A stretch of 64,000 nt of DNA from Terriglobus albidus. GTDB lineage: Bacteria > Acidobacteriota > Terriglobia > Terriglobales > Acidobacteriaceae. The stretch covers positions 1,116,001 through 1,180,000 of the forward strand of contig NZ_CP042806.1 of NCBI RefSeq assembly GCF_008000815.1. Direction: 5' to 3'. Numbering within the stretch: position 1 is the stretch's first letter; every line of letters begins with the position of its first letter. Of the stretch, positions 26,522-34,500 are shown piece by piece. Made by a program: the position numbers and the translations under genes. Under the pieces are notes generated by a model, which saw only the letters and a list, made by a program, of their open reading frames with translations, had not been told where the DNA came from and searched no databases.

Positions 26522-26723
26522 GGAGCGAATGCACCGGGTGCCCAGGTCCGGGGTCCCCAGCGAATTCATTCGCTGGGGTAGTGTCCCTCGGGGACCAGGG
26601 CGTTCGAGCGAAGCTCGAATCGCTTTTTTGTCGAAGACAAAGAAGAGAAAAGCAGGTCCTTCGCTACCTCACCCCAGCCAGCAGAGCCGGCAGGGGACCC
26701 CATACGCTCAGGATGACAACCTA
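26522..26723. repeat. composite intergenic repeat
   Basis: Begins with GAATGCACCGGGTGCCC, then CGGGGTCCCCAGCGAATTC with ATTCGCTGGGGTAG, the palindrome CCCTCGGGGACC, GTTCGAGCGAAGCTCGAA, and ends with AAGCAGGTCCTTCGC and CGCTCAGGATGACAA. The last part equals the right half of the element at 46234, so this is a mosaic of two intergenic families. Confidence 0.7.
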
Positions 26724-26738
26724 GGAACTTCGCTTCCT

Positions 26739-26888
26739 CTAATGATGCTTAAAAAACTGGATCGCGCGTTCATGCTTCTCCGCCGCTTCACGGCTTGAGA
26801 AGGTACCCAGATTTTTACGCTTGCCCGTCTTCTTATCGGCGTGGCGGCTGTAGATACGAAATTCGCCGGACTTGAGTTTACGGATCAT
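26739..26888 (-). CDS. conserved small basic protein, 49 residues
   Basis: Reads MIRKLKSGEFRIYSRHAD and then KKTGKRKNLGTFSSREAA, ending EKHERAIQFFKHH. It is rich in Lys and Arg and has the look of a small beta-hairpin protein that binds nucleic acid or another protein. I recall nearly the same short protein in other acidobacteria and some proteobacteria, always without a function, which supports coding. The start at 26888 was chosen because the frame upstream, back to 27020, contains an unlikely Ser-rich run and overlaps the next gene. It is downstream of, but separated by a terminator from, the radical SAM gene. Confidence 0.7.
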   Translation of the reverse strand: MIRKLKSGEFRIYSRHADKKTGKRKNLGTFSSREAAEKHERAIQFFKHH

Positions 26889-26944
26889 GGCGATTTTGGA
26901 TGCAGCTTGCCCTCGTAAAAGAAGCTTCCCCCGAAGAGCGCAAA

Positions 26945-26976
26945 AATAAAGAACGCTCCCCGAAAGGAGCGTTCTC
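26945..26976 (-). terminator. intrinsic terminator of the radical SAM gene
   Basis: GAACGCTCC (26951-26959) and GGAGCGTTC (26966-26974) form a stem followed, on the minus strand, by TTTATTTTTG. It lies about 20 bases past the stop. Confidence 0.9.
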
Positions 26977-26994
26977 GCAATACTGCTTGAGCTG

Positions 26995-28044
26995 CTACTG
27001 AATCTGCACCAGCTCGCCATGACCTGCCGGAGCTCCGGGGCTGGTCTGGCTGGTCTGCGGAGCGCGCCAGTGGTCGATGTAGCTGACCTGATGCACGCAG
27101 CTGATGGTGCAGCTCGGGCTGCAGGTCTTCTCCGTCAGGAACTCGCGCTTTACATCCGCCGTGGTGTACTGCGACAACGGCGTTGCAGGGAAGCCGCGCT
27201 GCTGGCTGCAATAGTGCACCAGGCCGTTCTCGCAGACGTAGAGATAGCGTCCGCCGGCGCGGCAGCGCCAGTCGTTGGTCTTGCCGTTCGCAATCGCTTC
27301 CTGGAAATGGTTGAAGCGCGAGTAGCTGCGGCGCGTCAGCTTACGGACCGCATCCCACACCGTGCGCTCTTCGCCGCCCAGCGGCTTCAACTGTCCGTCA
27401 CCATCGTGGATGATGCCGATGGTCGAGCTGAAACCAAGTCCCAGGGCACGCTGCGAGATGGTGTAAGCATCCTGCGGATTCTGGATGCCGCCGCCGACCA
27501 CGGAGTTGATGTTCACGTGGAAGTCGGCATGCTCCGCCAGCCACACCAGGCGCTGGTCCAGCACCTTGAGCGACTTCTTCGAGACCTCGTCCGGCATGAC
27601 GTTGTCGATCGAGATCTGCATGTGATCCAGCCCGGCCTTGTTCAGGCGCTGGATACGTTCGGCGTTCAGCAGATAACCGTTGGTGATCATGCCGGCGATG
27701 GCGCCGGTCTTGCGGATACGCGCAATGATCTGGTCCAGCTCCGGATGCAACAGCGGCTCACCGCCGGAGATCGTAATCACCGAGGTGCCCAGGCGGCCCA
27801 GGTCGTCGATACGGCGCAGCATCTCGTCCAGCGGCACCGGCTTCGAGTGGTCGTCATACTCGTTGCAGTAGGCACAGGCCAGGTTGCAGCGGCGCATGGG
27901 CACAATCTGCGCCATGTAGGGATGGCCGGTGGAGAGCAACGCATGGGCAATTGAGCCCAGCTCGCGCATACGGCGCATAGCGCCCCTTACGCGGCGGCGG
28001 AGCGGCATCGGCCGCGGATTCTTCTGGGTAGCGGATTGCGTCAT
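26995..28044 (-). CDS. radical SAM protein with C-terminal cysteine-rich (SPASM-like) region
   Basis: A 349-residue radical S-adenosylmethionine enzyme. The iron-sulfur motif is CNLACAYC at about residue 53, followed by SVITISGGEPLLHPELD, AGMITNGYLLN, HMQISIDNV. A C-terminal cluster region has RCRAGGRYLYVCENGLVHYC and CSPSCTISCVH, which would bind an auxiliary iron-sulfur cluster. The start at 28044 has a perfect AGGAGGT site. This is the type that modifies peptides or lipids (for example the HpnH-like or maturase groups); I cannot choose. No peptide substrate gene is recognised next to it, although a 49-residue basic protein follows after the terminator. Confidence 0.83.
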   Translation of the reverse strand: MTQSATQKNPRPMPLRRRVRGAMRRMRELGSIAHALLSTGHPYMAQIVPMRRCNLACAYCNEYDDHSKPVPLDEMLRRIDDLGRLGTSVITISGGEPLLHPELDQIIARIRKTGAIAGMITNGYLLNAERIQRLNKAGLDHMQISIDNVMPDEVSKKSLKVLDQRLVWLAEHADFHVNINSVVGGGIQNPQDAYTISQRALGLGFSSTIGIIHDGDGQLKPLGGEERTVWDAVRKLTRRSYSRFNHFQEAIANGKTNDWRCRAGGRYLYVCENGLVHYCSQQRGFPATPLSQYTTADVKREFLTEKTCSPSCTISCVHQVSYIDHWRAPQTSQTSPGAPAGHGELVQIQ

Positions 28045-28191
28045 GGTGACCTCCTCTATTTTACCCTTTGGTCTCCCAAGGAGGCTCTTTCGTGCTTCCC
28101 GGAGGCAAATCCGGTGTCATACTGAAACCACCCATTCACAATCTGTACCGGGTCATCTGTGCTGATCTCTCCTTAGCCGAGGAATCGCTTT

Positions 28192-29748
28192 ATGAAGAAG
28201 ACCTTCAAGCATTTTCTCTGTAGGTGTGGAGTAGGGCTTCCGCATCTATGGGCGTTTTCCGCAAAGAAAACGCCACTGCACTCCTCTTCCGGGATACCCA
28301 GCAACAGGGGAAATGCTATCGTCCGCCGGATCCGCAACCGGGCCATTCTGGTCGCGGCAGCCGTCGCCGTTCCCGTCGTTGCTCTGCTGGCCCAGGGCTA
28401 TGGCGGCTCGCCTATCTGGTGGGAGGCCAATACCGGAGAAAAGATGCCGCTGGCGGCCCTGTTTCGCGACTCCTCCGGCGACATCCTGGTCTACAACACC
28501 GGCGGCACGATGGGTACCCGCGACCACGCTTTCTTCTCCAAACTCGGGAGCAACGACCGCGCCTGCATCACCTGCCACCAGCCCTCGGCCGCGATGAGCG
28601 TCAACCTGGAGCGGCTGAACGAACGCTGGCAGCAGACCCACGGTACAGACGCCGTCTTTGCCGCGGTCGACGGCTCCAACTGCCCCAGCCTGCCGCAGAA
28701 GGAGAAGAGCTCGCACTCGCTGCTGCTCGAGCATGGTCTCTTCCGCATCTATGAGTCCTGGCCCGCGGCAGGCGTGAAGCCGGAGTTCTCCATCGAAGTC
28801 CTGCGCGACCCCACCGGATGCAACACCGACGCGGTCTATGGCCTGAAGTCGGCGCGGCCGACCATCTCCGTCTATCGCCGCCCCCGCATTGTGGGCAACT
28901 TCCGCTTCCTGACCGGCGGAGCCTTCACCGCCGACAGCCGTGCAGCCACTCTGGAACAGCAGGCCATCGACGCCGTCCGCATGCACGAGCAGGGCAGCGG
29001 CAATCTCTCTCCGGACGACCTGCGCCAGATCGTCGAGTTTGAAGAACAGCTCTTTGTCGCCCAGAGCCGGGACGAGACCGGCGGTGACCTCACCGAGGTC
29101 GGCTCCGCCGATGTCCTGGGCCCGTGGACGATGAGCCGCACCCGCCCAGACGACCTGCACGCGATCGCCGACCGCAACCTCACCCGTTTTCTCGCCGTCG
29201 ACGATTGGCCTTACCGGCGCCCCGAGAGCGCAGCTCCGCGGGATGTCTTCCGCGAGTCAGTCCTGCGCGGCAGCCGCATCTTCTCCACACGCACCTTCCA
29301 CATCGGTGAGACCGCCAACCTGGAACGCGTAGGCGGACACAAGGCGATGGACGGCACCTGCGCCACCTGCCACAGCGAGCGCTTTACCGGAGTCAGCAAT
29401 CAGGCAGCATGGGCCGACATCGGCACCAGCATCAAGGGATGGATCGGTGACCGCCCGGAGCTGCCGCTCTTCAAGATCACCTGCAACACCGATGCTATGC
29501 CGCATCCGTACCTGGGCCGCGTGATCTACACCAACGATCCCGGCCGCGCGCTGGTCACCGGTAAGTGTGCCGACGTGGGCTCCTTCGTCATGCAGCAGCT
29601 TCGCGGCCTGCCCGCGCGGGCTCCGTACTTCACCGCGGGCACAGCAAAGAATCTGCACGAGGTCGTCGACTTCTACGACAAGCGATTCAGCGCCCACTTC
29701 ACCGAGCAGGAGAAGCAGGACCTGGTGAACTTTATGTCCGTGCTTTAA
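28192..29748 (+). CDS. diheme cytochrome c peroxidase-like exported protein
   Basis: A 518-residue exported heme protein, probably in the periplasm. Two CxxCH heme sites are visible, CITCHQPSAA at about 124-128 and CATCHSERFTG at about 391-395. A membrane or signal helix is AILVAAAVAVPVVALLAQ (about residues 51-68). The pattern of a first heme, a long middle and a second heme followed by PYFTAGTAKNLHEVVDFYD resembles the MauG/cytochrome c peroxidase family. The first 43 residues (to GNAIVRRIR) look like translated repeat sequence, including a perfect hairpin at 28251-28274, and no start codon lies closer to the signal helix, so a repeat has probably extended or displaced the original start. 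Confidence 0.82.
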   Translation: MKKTFKHFLCRCGVGLPHLWAFSAKKTPLHSSSGIPSNRGNAIVRRIRNRAILVAAAVAVPVVALLAQGYGGSPIWWEANTGEKMPLAALFRDSSGDILVYNTGGTMGTRDHAFFSKLGSNDRACITCHQPSAAMSVNLERLNERWQQTHGTDAVFAAVDGSNCPSLPQKEKSSHSLLLEHGLFRIYESWPAAGVKPEFSIEVLRDPTGCNTDAVYGLKSARPTISVYRRPRIVGNFRFLTGGAFTADSRAATLEQQAIDAVRMHEQGSGNLSPDDLRQIVEFEEQLFVAQSRDETGGDLTEVGSADVLGPWTMSRTRPDDLHAIADRNLTRFLAVDDWPYRRPESAAPRDVFRESVLRGSRIFSTRTFHIGETANLERVGGHKAMDGTCATCHSERFTGVSNQAAWADIGTSIKGWIGDRPELPLFKITCNTDAMPHPYLGRVIYTNDPGRALVTGKCADVGSFVMQQLRGLPARAPYFTAGTAKNLHEVVDFYDKRFSAHFTEQEKQDLVNFMSVL

Positions 29749-29749
29749 A

Positions 29750-29784
29750 ACCAGTTGCTGGTTGCTGGTTCCTGGTTTCTAGTT
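29750..29784 (+). repeat. degenerate heptamer repeat after a stop codon
   Basis: Five consecutive 7-bp units, ACCAGTT, GCTGGTT, GCTGGTT, CCTGGTT and TCTAGTT, start two bases after the cytochrome gene stop at 29748. The theme NNYRGTT also fits the GGCAGTT unit of the array after ggt. Confidence 0.6.
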
Positions 29785-29805
29785 GGATCGAGAGGTAACC
29801 CACGC

Positions 29806-29904
29806 ACTGGGTGCCCCACCATCCGGGAAACAATGGATGGGATATTCGGGGTCCCCGGCGAACTTACATTCGCTGCGGAGAACTATTCGAGCGAAGCTCG
29901 AACC
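29806..29904. repeat. intergenic repeat with GGGGTCCCC and TTCGAGC motifs
   Basis: Contains CTGGGTGCCCC, CGGGGTCCCCGGCGAACTTA with a damaged partner CATTCGCTGCGG, and ATTCGAGCGAAGCTCGAACC. Same order of motifs as at 14463-14594. Confidence 0.65.
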
Positions 29905-30057
29905 GGTGGGAGCCGTGGCCTTCAGGCCACGGTCAATCAGCATCCAGAAAAGTGGGCTTTAGCCCTGGGCCTTTTCTTGTGGATTGAAAACAGCCCAGGG
30001 CTAAAGCCCTTTTCCTTTTATCCCTTTATCAGCGGGCTGAAGCCCGCTGCTCCCACC
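29905..30057. repeat. REP cassette (four palindromes) bounded by 9-bp inverted repeats
   Basis: GGTGGGAGC at 29905-29913 and GCTCCCACC at 30049-30057 enclose GCCGTGGCCTTCAGGCCACGG, the long pair GGGCTTTAGCCCTGGGC/GCCCAGGGCTAAAGCCC and GCGGGCTGAAGCCCGC. The 337 bases between the cytochrome and PDZ genes hold this and the two repeats before it, and no gene. Confidence 0.8.
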
Positions 30058-30085
30058 AGGAAGATCTGATGCTGTAGCGAGCCGT

Positions 30086-31018
30086 CTACAGAACAAACTG
30101 AAAGAGCATGGCGTGCCGGCGGTCCTGATCGTCGTCCATCTCGCCCTTCTTCTTATCCTCGAGATTGACCGTCAGGGTCTGCTCCCGCTTCTCGCGCAGG
30201 ATAGTCACCGCGACCGGCTTGGACTTGCCATCGTGCAGCGCGCGCAGCCAGTCATTGCGGGTGGCTACGGCAACGCCGTTGACCTTCAGCACCACGTCTC
30301 CCGCCCTCATACCGGCGCGTTCGGCGGCGCTGTTGGGCTCGACATTACGTACCAGCAAGCCCTTGCCATTGGGCGATCCGAAGAACTCGGCAAGCTGCGG
30401 CTCCATGGGATCAAGGGTGACACCGATCCGCGGCAGGCCAAAGATCACCGAGGGGCTGGGAAGCAGCTTGTCGCCGAGGCGGGCGATGGAGCTCTCCTCC
30501 CGGCGTGACGAGCCGGTGGCATCAATCGCAGGGTCCGGAACCACGAAGTGCTGGCTCCAGGCCTTGCGCTCGATTTCGCTGCGATTCGCCAGCGTTACCT
30601 GGTAGGTCTGCTGCTGGCCGTCGCGGCTGACCACGAGAGCAATCCTGCGGCCCGGTGACGACTCGTGCAGGATACGGCGCAACTGATCTTCGTTCTCGAT
30701 CGGCTGACCGTCCATCTGCAGAATCACATCGTGCTCCCGCAGGCCGGCCTTACAAGCTGGGCCGTCATGGTCAATCATGACCACCTCGACGCCACGCCCA
30801 TCTTTCAGCTTCAAAGATGAGATCTGGTCCTGCGAAAGATCACGGAAGTCCACGCCGAGATAGCCCTGCGCGGAGCGGTTTCCCGCAACCAGCACCAGGC
30901 GCCATGGGGCCTGGTCGCTCCACTCCTGCGCGTGGGCTGCGGCTGTGCAGAGGCCGGTTGCCAGGGCAACGGCAACGATCGTCAGGCGAGAGATGCTATG
31001 CGCCGGAAAGTACTTCAT
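30086..31018 (-). CDS. exported protein with two PDZ domains
   Basis: A 310-residue exported protein. The start at 31018 opens a signal peptide (MKYFPAHSISRLTIVAVALA, cleavage after AAAHAQ); a GTG 57 bases upstream would give a non-signal extension. The first PDZ domain is about residues 52-135 (YLGVDFRDLSQ, MIDHDGPACKAGLREHDVIL, GQPIENEDQL); the second is about 190-290 (RIGVTLDPM, NVEPNSAAERAGMRAGDVVL). No protease domain is present, so it is a PDZ-only scaffold or regulator. It is the last gene of a sigma factor/anti-sigma operon on this strand and probably takes part in an envelope-stress response. Confidence 0.85.
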   Translation of the reverse strand: MKYFPAHSISRLTIVAVALATGLCTAAAHAQEWSDQAPWRLVLVAGNRSAQGYLGVDFRDLSQDQISSLKLKDGRGVEVVMIDHDGPACKAGLREHDVILQMDGQPIENEDQLRRILHESSPGRRIALVVSRDGQQQTYQVTLANRSEIERKAWSQHFVVPDPAIDATGSSRREESSIARLGDKLLPSPSVIFGLPRIGVTLDPMEPQLAEFFGSPNGKGLLVRNVEPNSAAERAGMRAGDVVLKVNGVAVATRNDWLRALHDGKSKPVAVTILREKREQTLTVNLEDKKKGEMDDDQDRRHAMLFQFVL

Positions 31019-31083
31019 GGCAGTACAAACTTCTTCCTCACACCAGTTCGACGAGACGACCAGCCTGCTCGTCACCGCGGTGA

Positions 31084-32064
31084 TTACTGGATCTGACTGA
31101 CGCTCTCAAGAGCGTTCATGGATGCGTTCCGTATATACGGATTGTCGTCCGTAGTAGATACCGTATGCAAGACCTGTCGTACGGAGGAATCTGCCTGCAC
31201 CGGCTCCAGCATATTGATGGCCTGCATGCGGACGTCGGGGTCGTGGTCGTTCATGATCGACTCCAGCACGGCATCGCGGACCCGCTGGTCGGTGGCCAGG
31301 TAACGCTGCAGCCCGTGCAGGGCGTTCATGCGGACCTTGCTGTCCTGGTCATACCGCAGGCTGACCAGCAGGGTGTCGCGGACAGTCGATCCCTGCTTAC
31401 CGGATTTCTGATCACTATCTTCGTCGCAGATGTGCCCGGCCTTGCATCCCTCGGCCAGCAGCGCTACGGAGGAGTCACGAACGTCGTTGCTGATGCCGTT
31501 CTTCGCCCCCAGCAGAAGCAGCTGCTTGATCTGCGGATCATCCAGCGTTCCCTGCGCCGTCTCCGGCACAACGCGGTTGTAGTTAACCTGCACCTGCTTG
31601 GAGTCGGGCGTCTGCACGATCGAACTGATATTGGCGATGGTGGAGTCGGCCGAATGCTGCATCAATACCGGCGGTGCCGCCTTGGGAGCGTGCGCGGCCT
31701 GGTAGCTGCTGATGGCTGAGCCACCGACAAACCCTACACCGACCAGCAAGACAGCCAACGCCGGAGCGGCCTGCACGTGATGCAGGCTGCCCATCACCAG
31801 AATGCGCAGACGTGCCAGAAGGCCCGGGGCGGGTTCTGCGTCCAGGGCCTCATCCAGCTTTACGCGTGCCTGTGCCAGCAGGTTAGGCGAGGGCTCGGCA
31901 AGCTCGAAGGCGGCCAGCGTATCCTGCATCGCCGTCAACGACTCAAGCTCCTGCCTACAGACCTCACAGCCTGCGAGATGCTCATCCAGTTCCGGGATTC
32001 TGTCGTCTGCCAACTCGCCGTATGCGAGCAGGACGACCTCGAGTTGTACCGATTCGCACTTCAT
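31084..32064 (-). CDS. anti-sigma factor with zinc finger and HEAT repeats
   Basis: A 326-residue membrane protein. The N-terminal anti-sigma zinc-finger helix includes ELDEHLAGCEVCRQEL, the HxxxCxxC motif of ZAS-type anti-sigma factors (about residues 28-37). One membrane helix lies at about 97-115 (APALAVLLVGVGFVGGSA). The outer domain has PBS lyase-like HEAT repeats (DVRDSSVALLAEGC, KVRMNALHGLQRYLA, DVRMQAINMLEPVQ, YIRNASMNALESVSQIQ), unusual for this class and probably a protein-binding sensor. It follows its sigma factor by 114 bases and precedes the PDZ protein. Confidence 0.86.
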   Translation of the reverse strand: MKCESVQLEVVLLAYGELADDRIPELDEHLAGCEVCRQELESLTAMQDTLAAFELAEPSPNLLAQARVKLDEALDAEPAPGLLARLRILVMGSLHHVQAAPALAVLLVGVGFVGGSAISSYQAAHAPKAAPPVLMQHSADSTIANISSIVQTPDSKQVQVNYNRVVPETAQGTLDDPQIKQLLLLGAKNGISNDVRDSSVALLAEGCKAGHICDEDSDQKSGKQGSTVRDTLLVSLRYDQDSKVRMNALHGLQRYLATDQRVRDAVLESIMNDHDPDVRMQAINMLEPVQADSSVRQVLHTVSTTDDNPYIRNASMNALESVSQIQ

Positions 32065-32178
32065 TGCGTTCTACCTCTACCAGCCTCAAAAAATCTTTAC
32101 TGCTCAACTGCTTTTCTGCGGATCGTCTCTATGGCTCAACCGTGCGTCCGCTTGTGTACCGCAAACTTCCCGTTCTAT

Positions 32179-32934
32179 CTAAGTCCGAAGCTCGGCCAGA
32201 TTCGACCGCAGCTTTCGGGTAGCACGGAAGAGCGTATTCTTTGCTGTCTCTTCCGTGGTATTCAACATCTCTCCGATCGTCCGGAGCTTCAAACCCTGGT
32301 AATGCTTCAACTCAAAAACCATGCGCTCGCGGGGCGTCAGCTTGGTCAGCGCGGCCATAATCCGCTCGCCCATATCCTTGCGCTCCAACTCACGTGCCGG
32401 GTTCGCCATCGCGCGTTCGTCGGAGACATTCGCCATCAGGTCCATCTCCTCCCCGGCGGCATCCAGCACCGTTGCCGGATCTTCCCGGCGGCTCTTCCGC
32501 CGGCGCAAAGCGTCCAGGCAGAGATTCGTCGCGATGCGGTACAGCCAGGTGTAGAACGAGCTGTCGAAGCGGAAATTGTGGATATGCCGGTAGGCCTTCA
32601 AAAACGCCTCCTGATGCACATCCTGCGCATCCTGCTCGTTCCCAAGCATATGCAACGCCAGCCGCAACACCGCCTGGTCGTACCGGCGAACCAGCTGATC
32701 GAAGCTGGCGCGGTCACCCCTCTGCGCTGCCCGAATCAGGTCGTCGTCTTCAGCGCGTTGCTGCGCGCGGGCATCCATCTGGGCCTGCGTCAGCCGACCG
32801 CTATTCCGTGCCGCCCGGGTTGCAGCCGCTTTTGCCATGGCTGCGGATGATTCTACCCGGCGGAGCCCAATACTGGCTCCCATACCGCTTCCCATCGGAG
32901 AAACGACGTTTGCACCCAACACTTCAGTTCGCAT
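32179..32934 (-). CDS. ECF RNA polymerase sigma factor
   Basis: A 251-residue extracytoplasmic function sigma factor. Region 2 is seen at LIRAAQRGDRASFDQLVRRY, EQDAQDVHQEAFLKAYRHI and FYTWLYRIATNLCLDALRR; region 4 at LTPRERMVFELKHYQGLKL and NTTEETAKNTLFRATRKLR. The N-terminal 50 residues before region 2 are a longer than usual Ala-rich tail. Its partner, the anti-sigma factor with HEAT repeats, is directly downstream. The 477 bases upstream carry a palindrome at 32941 and a Fur-box-like sequence at 33053, so control by itself and by iron is possible. Confidence 0.92.
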   Translation of the reverse strand: MRTEVLGANVVSPMGSGMGASIGLRRVESSAAMAKAAATRAARNSGRLTQAQMDARAQQRAEDDDLIRAAQRGDRASFDQLVRRYDQAVLRLALHMLGNEQDAQDVHQEAFLKAYRHIHNFRFDSSFYTWLYRIATNLCLDALRRRKSRREDPATVLDAAGEEMDLMANVSDERAMANPARELERKDMGERIMAALTKLTPRERMVFELKHYQGLKLRTIGEMLNTTEETAKNTLFRATRKLRSNLAELRT

Positions 32935-32940
32935 CTATCT

Positions 32941-32956
32941 CTGACTCCGGAGTCAG
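32941..32956. promoter_or_regulatory. 16-bp palindrome over the sigma factor ribosome site
   Basis: CTGACTCCGGAGTCAG is a perfect palindrome six bases before the sigma factor ATG. Its GGAG is the only Shine-Dalgarno candidate. It could be a protein binding site or a small hairpin limiting translation. The next 96 bases up to the Fur-like box show nothing. Confidence 0.45.
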
Positions 32957-33052
32957 GAAATCAATCTCATTCAGATAGACCGTGGTGTGCGGGAAACGTA
33001 AGCAGAGGAGCGAACGGATGGGCGATCACAGGACGAGATGAGGCTTAGATCG

Positions 33053-33069
33053 TTGATAACGATTATCAA
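33053..33069. promoter_or_regulatory. Fur-box-like palindrome
   Basis: TTGATAACGATTATCAA is palindromic (7-bp arms around CGA). Its core TGATAACGATTATCA differs from the 7-1-7 Fur consensus at a single base. It lies 119 bases upstream of the sigma factor start, on the correct side for that promoter, and there is no other gene start nearby. Confidence 0.5.
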
Positions 33070-33089
33070 ATTCATCTGGGCTTCAAGGG

Positions 33090-33327
33090 GAAAACCGTAC
33101 CTCAGCGGCTGAAGCCGCTTATCTTCCGGCTTTGATTCGGCACGGCTGAAAGCCGTGCCCTTAAGCAAAACGTAGCGCCTTCGGCGCTTTATCCAAGTCC
33201 TCTTTGCCTGTCTGCCTGCAAGTGCGCCACTGAGCCACGACCGCGTAAGCCGGTCCGCACCGGCAGGTGCGGATGTCTTGCTTAAGGACACGGCTTCAGC
33301 CGTGTCGTAGGGGAGGCGAAAGGTAGG
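33090..33327. repeat. REP cluster upstream of IS copy 1
   Basis: Contains CCTCAGCGGCTGAAGCCGC, CACGGCTGAAAGCCGTG followed by CCCTTAAGC, GCGCCTTCGGCGC, and CTTAAGGACACGGCTTCAGCCGTG. These are palindromes with a shared GCTTAAGGG head. The insertion sequence at 33328 starts in the next palindrome of the series. No gene is seen. Confidence 0.82.
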
Positions 33328-33411
33328 CGGCTTCAGATGGGATGAGACGGCTGGCCTCGCGAAGCAGCTAAGCTGTTCGCACGCACTCGGGGTGCTCAAG
33401 GAGACCAGCCG

Positions 33412-34500
33412 ATGAAGAAGGTTAGCAAAGCGCAGTGGTTAGAGGAAATGGGGAGTGACAGGCCAGCGCTGACGGTAGGGCTTGATTTAGGGGACCGTTA
33501 CAGCCACTACTGTCTGTTGAACGCAGGGAAGGAAGTGATGGAGGAAGGTCGTATCCAGAGTACGGAGGCGGCGTTCCGACGTCATTTCGAGGGCGAGGAG
33601 CGGCAGCGAATAGCACTGGAGTGCGGCACGCACTCTCCGTGGGTAAGCCGTTTGCTCAAGTCTTTAGGTCATCAGGTGATCGTGGCCAATGCGCGCAAGA
33701 TCGCGGCGATCAGCTCGAGTGAATCGAAGAACGATCGCAACGATGCCGAGCAGCTGGCTCGCTTCGCGGCGTCTGATCCTAAGTTGCTGGCGCCGCTGCT
33801 TCACCGCAGCATGGAGCGGCAGCAGGACCTGAACCTGATCCAGGCGCGGGCTACGCTAGTACGTGCGCGGACGATGCTGGTCAACGCGTTGCGTGGCCTG
33901 GTCAAAAGCGCCGGTGGCCGTCTGCCGGCCTGTTCCACCGAGTCGTTTCCTGTGCGGGTGCGGGCATCGATTCCGTCTGTGCTGACGACGGTAGCGGTTC
34001 CGTTGTTGGAGCAGATCGCGACGTTGAACCGTCAGATCGACAGTATGGAAGAACAGATCGAAAAGCTGGGTACCAGGTATCCGGAGATCGGTGTGCTGCG
34101 TACGGTTCCAGGCGTGGGTCCTGTGGTGGCGGCCACGTATGTACTCACGCTGGACCGGCCCAATATAGCAAGCAACCGTTCCGCAGGTGCGTGGCTCGGT
34201 CTGCGACCCGGACAAAGTCAGTCGGGGGACTCGGATCCGGAGTTAGGCATCTCCAAGACCGGCAACCGATATTTACGAAGTCTGCTGGTGCAGTCGGCGC
34301 AATACATCCTGGGTCGCTTCGGTCCTGACTCAGCCTTGCGTCGCTGGGGCCTCAAGCTGGCATCCAGTGGAGGCAAGAGAGCAAAAAAGCGAGCTATCGT
34401 GGCGGTGGCCCGTAAACTGGCGGTCCTGTTGCACAGCATGTGGCGCAGCGGACAGAGCTTCCAACACTTCCCTCAACCTGCAATGGCCACCGTAGCCTGA
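33412..34500 (+). CDS. IS110-family transposase, copy 1
   Basis: A 362-residue DEDD transposase. The N-terminal RuvC-like domain starts ALTVGLDLGDRYSHYCLL (the first Asp near residue 25) and includes NDRNDAEQLARF; a central helical region follows; the C-terminal Tnp_20 domain has LRTVPGVGPVVAATYVLTLD, GAWLGLRPGQSQSGDSD and GISKTGNRYLRSLLVQSAQY with the catalytic Ser region. It is full length and intact, so probably active. It differs from copy 2 at only two residues, Glu11 (Lys in copy 2) and Gly39 (Ala in copy 2). The start is ATG 33412 after AAGGAGACC. The enzyme should use an RNA guide from the element's long end. Confidence 0.95.
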   Translation: MKKVSKAQWLEEMGSDRPALTVGLDLGDRYSHYCLLNAGKEVMEEGRIQSTEAAFRRHFEGEERQRIALECGTHSPWVSRLLKSLGHQVIVANARKIAAISSSESKNDRNDAEQLARFAASDPKLLAPLLHRSMERQQDLNLIQARATLVRARTMLVNALRGLVKSAGGRLPACSTESFPVRVRASIPSVLTTVAVPLLEQIATLNRQIDSMEEQIEKLGTRYPEIGVLRTVPGVGPVVAATYVLTLDRPNIASNRSAGAWLGLRPGQSQSGDSDPELGISKTGNRYLRSLLVQSAQYILGRFGPDSALRRWGLKLASSGGKRAKKRAIVAVARKLAVLLHSMWRSGQSFQHFPQPAMATVA

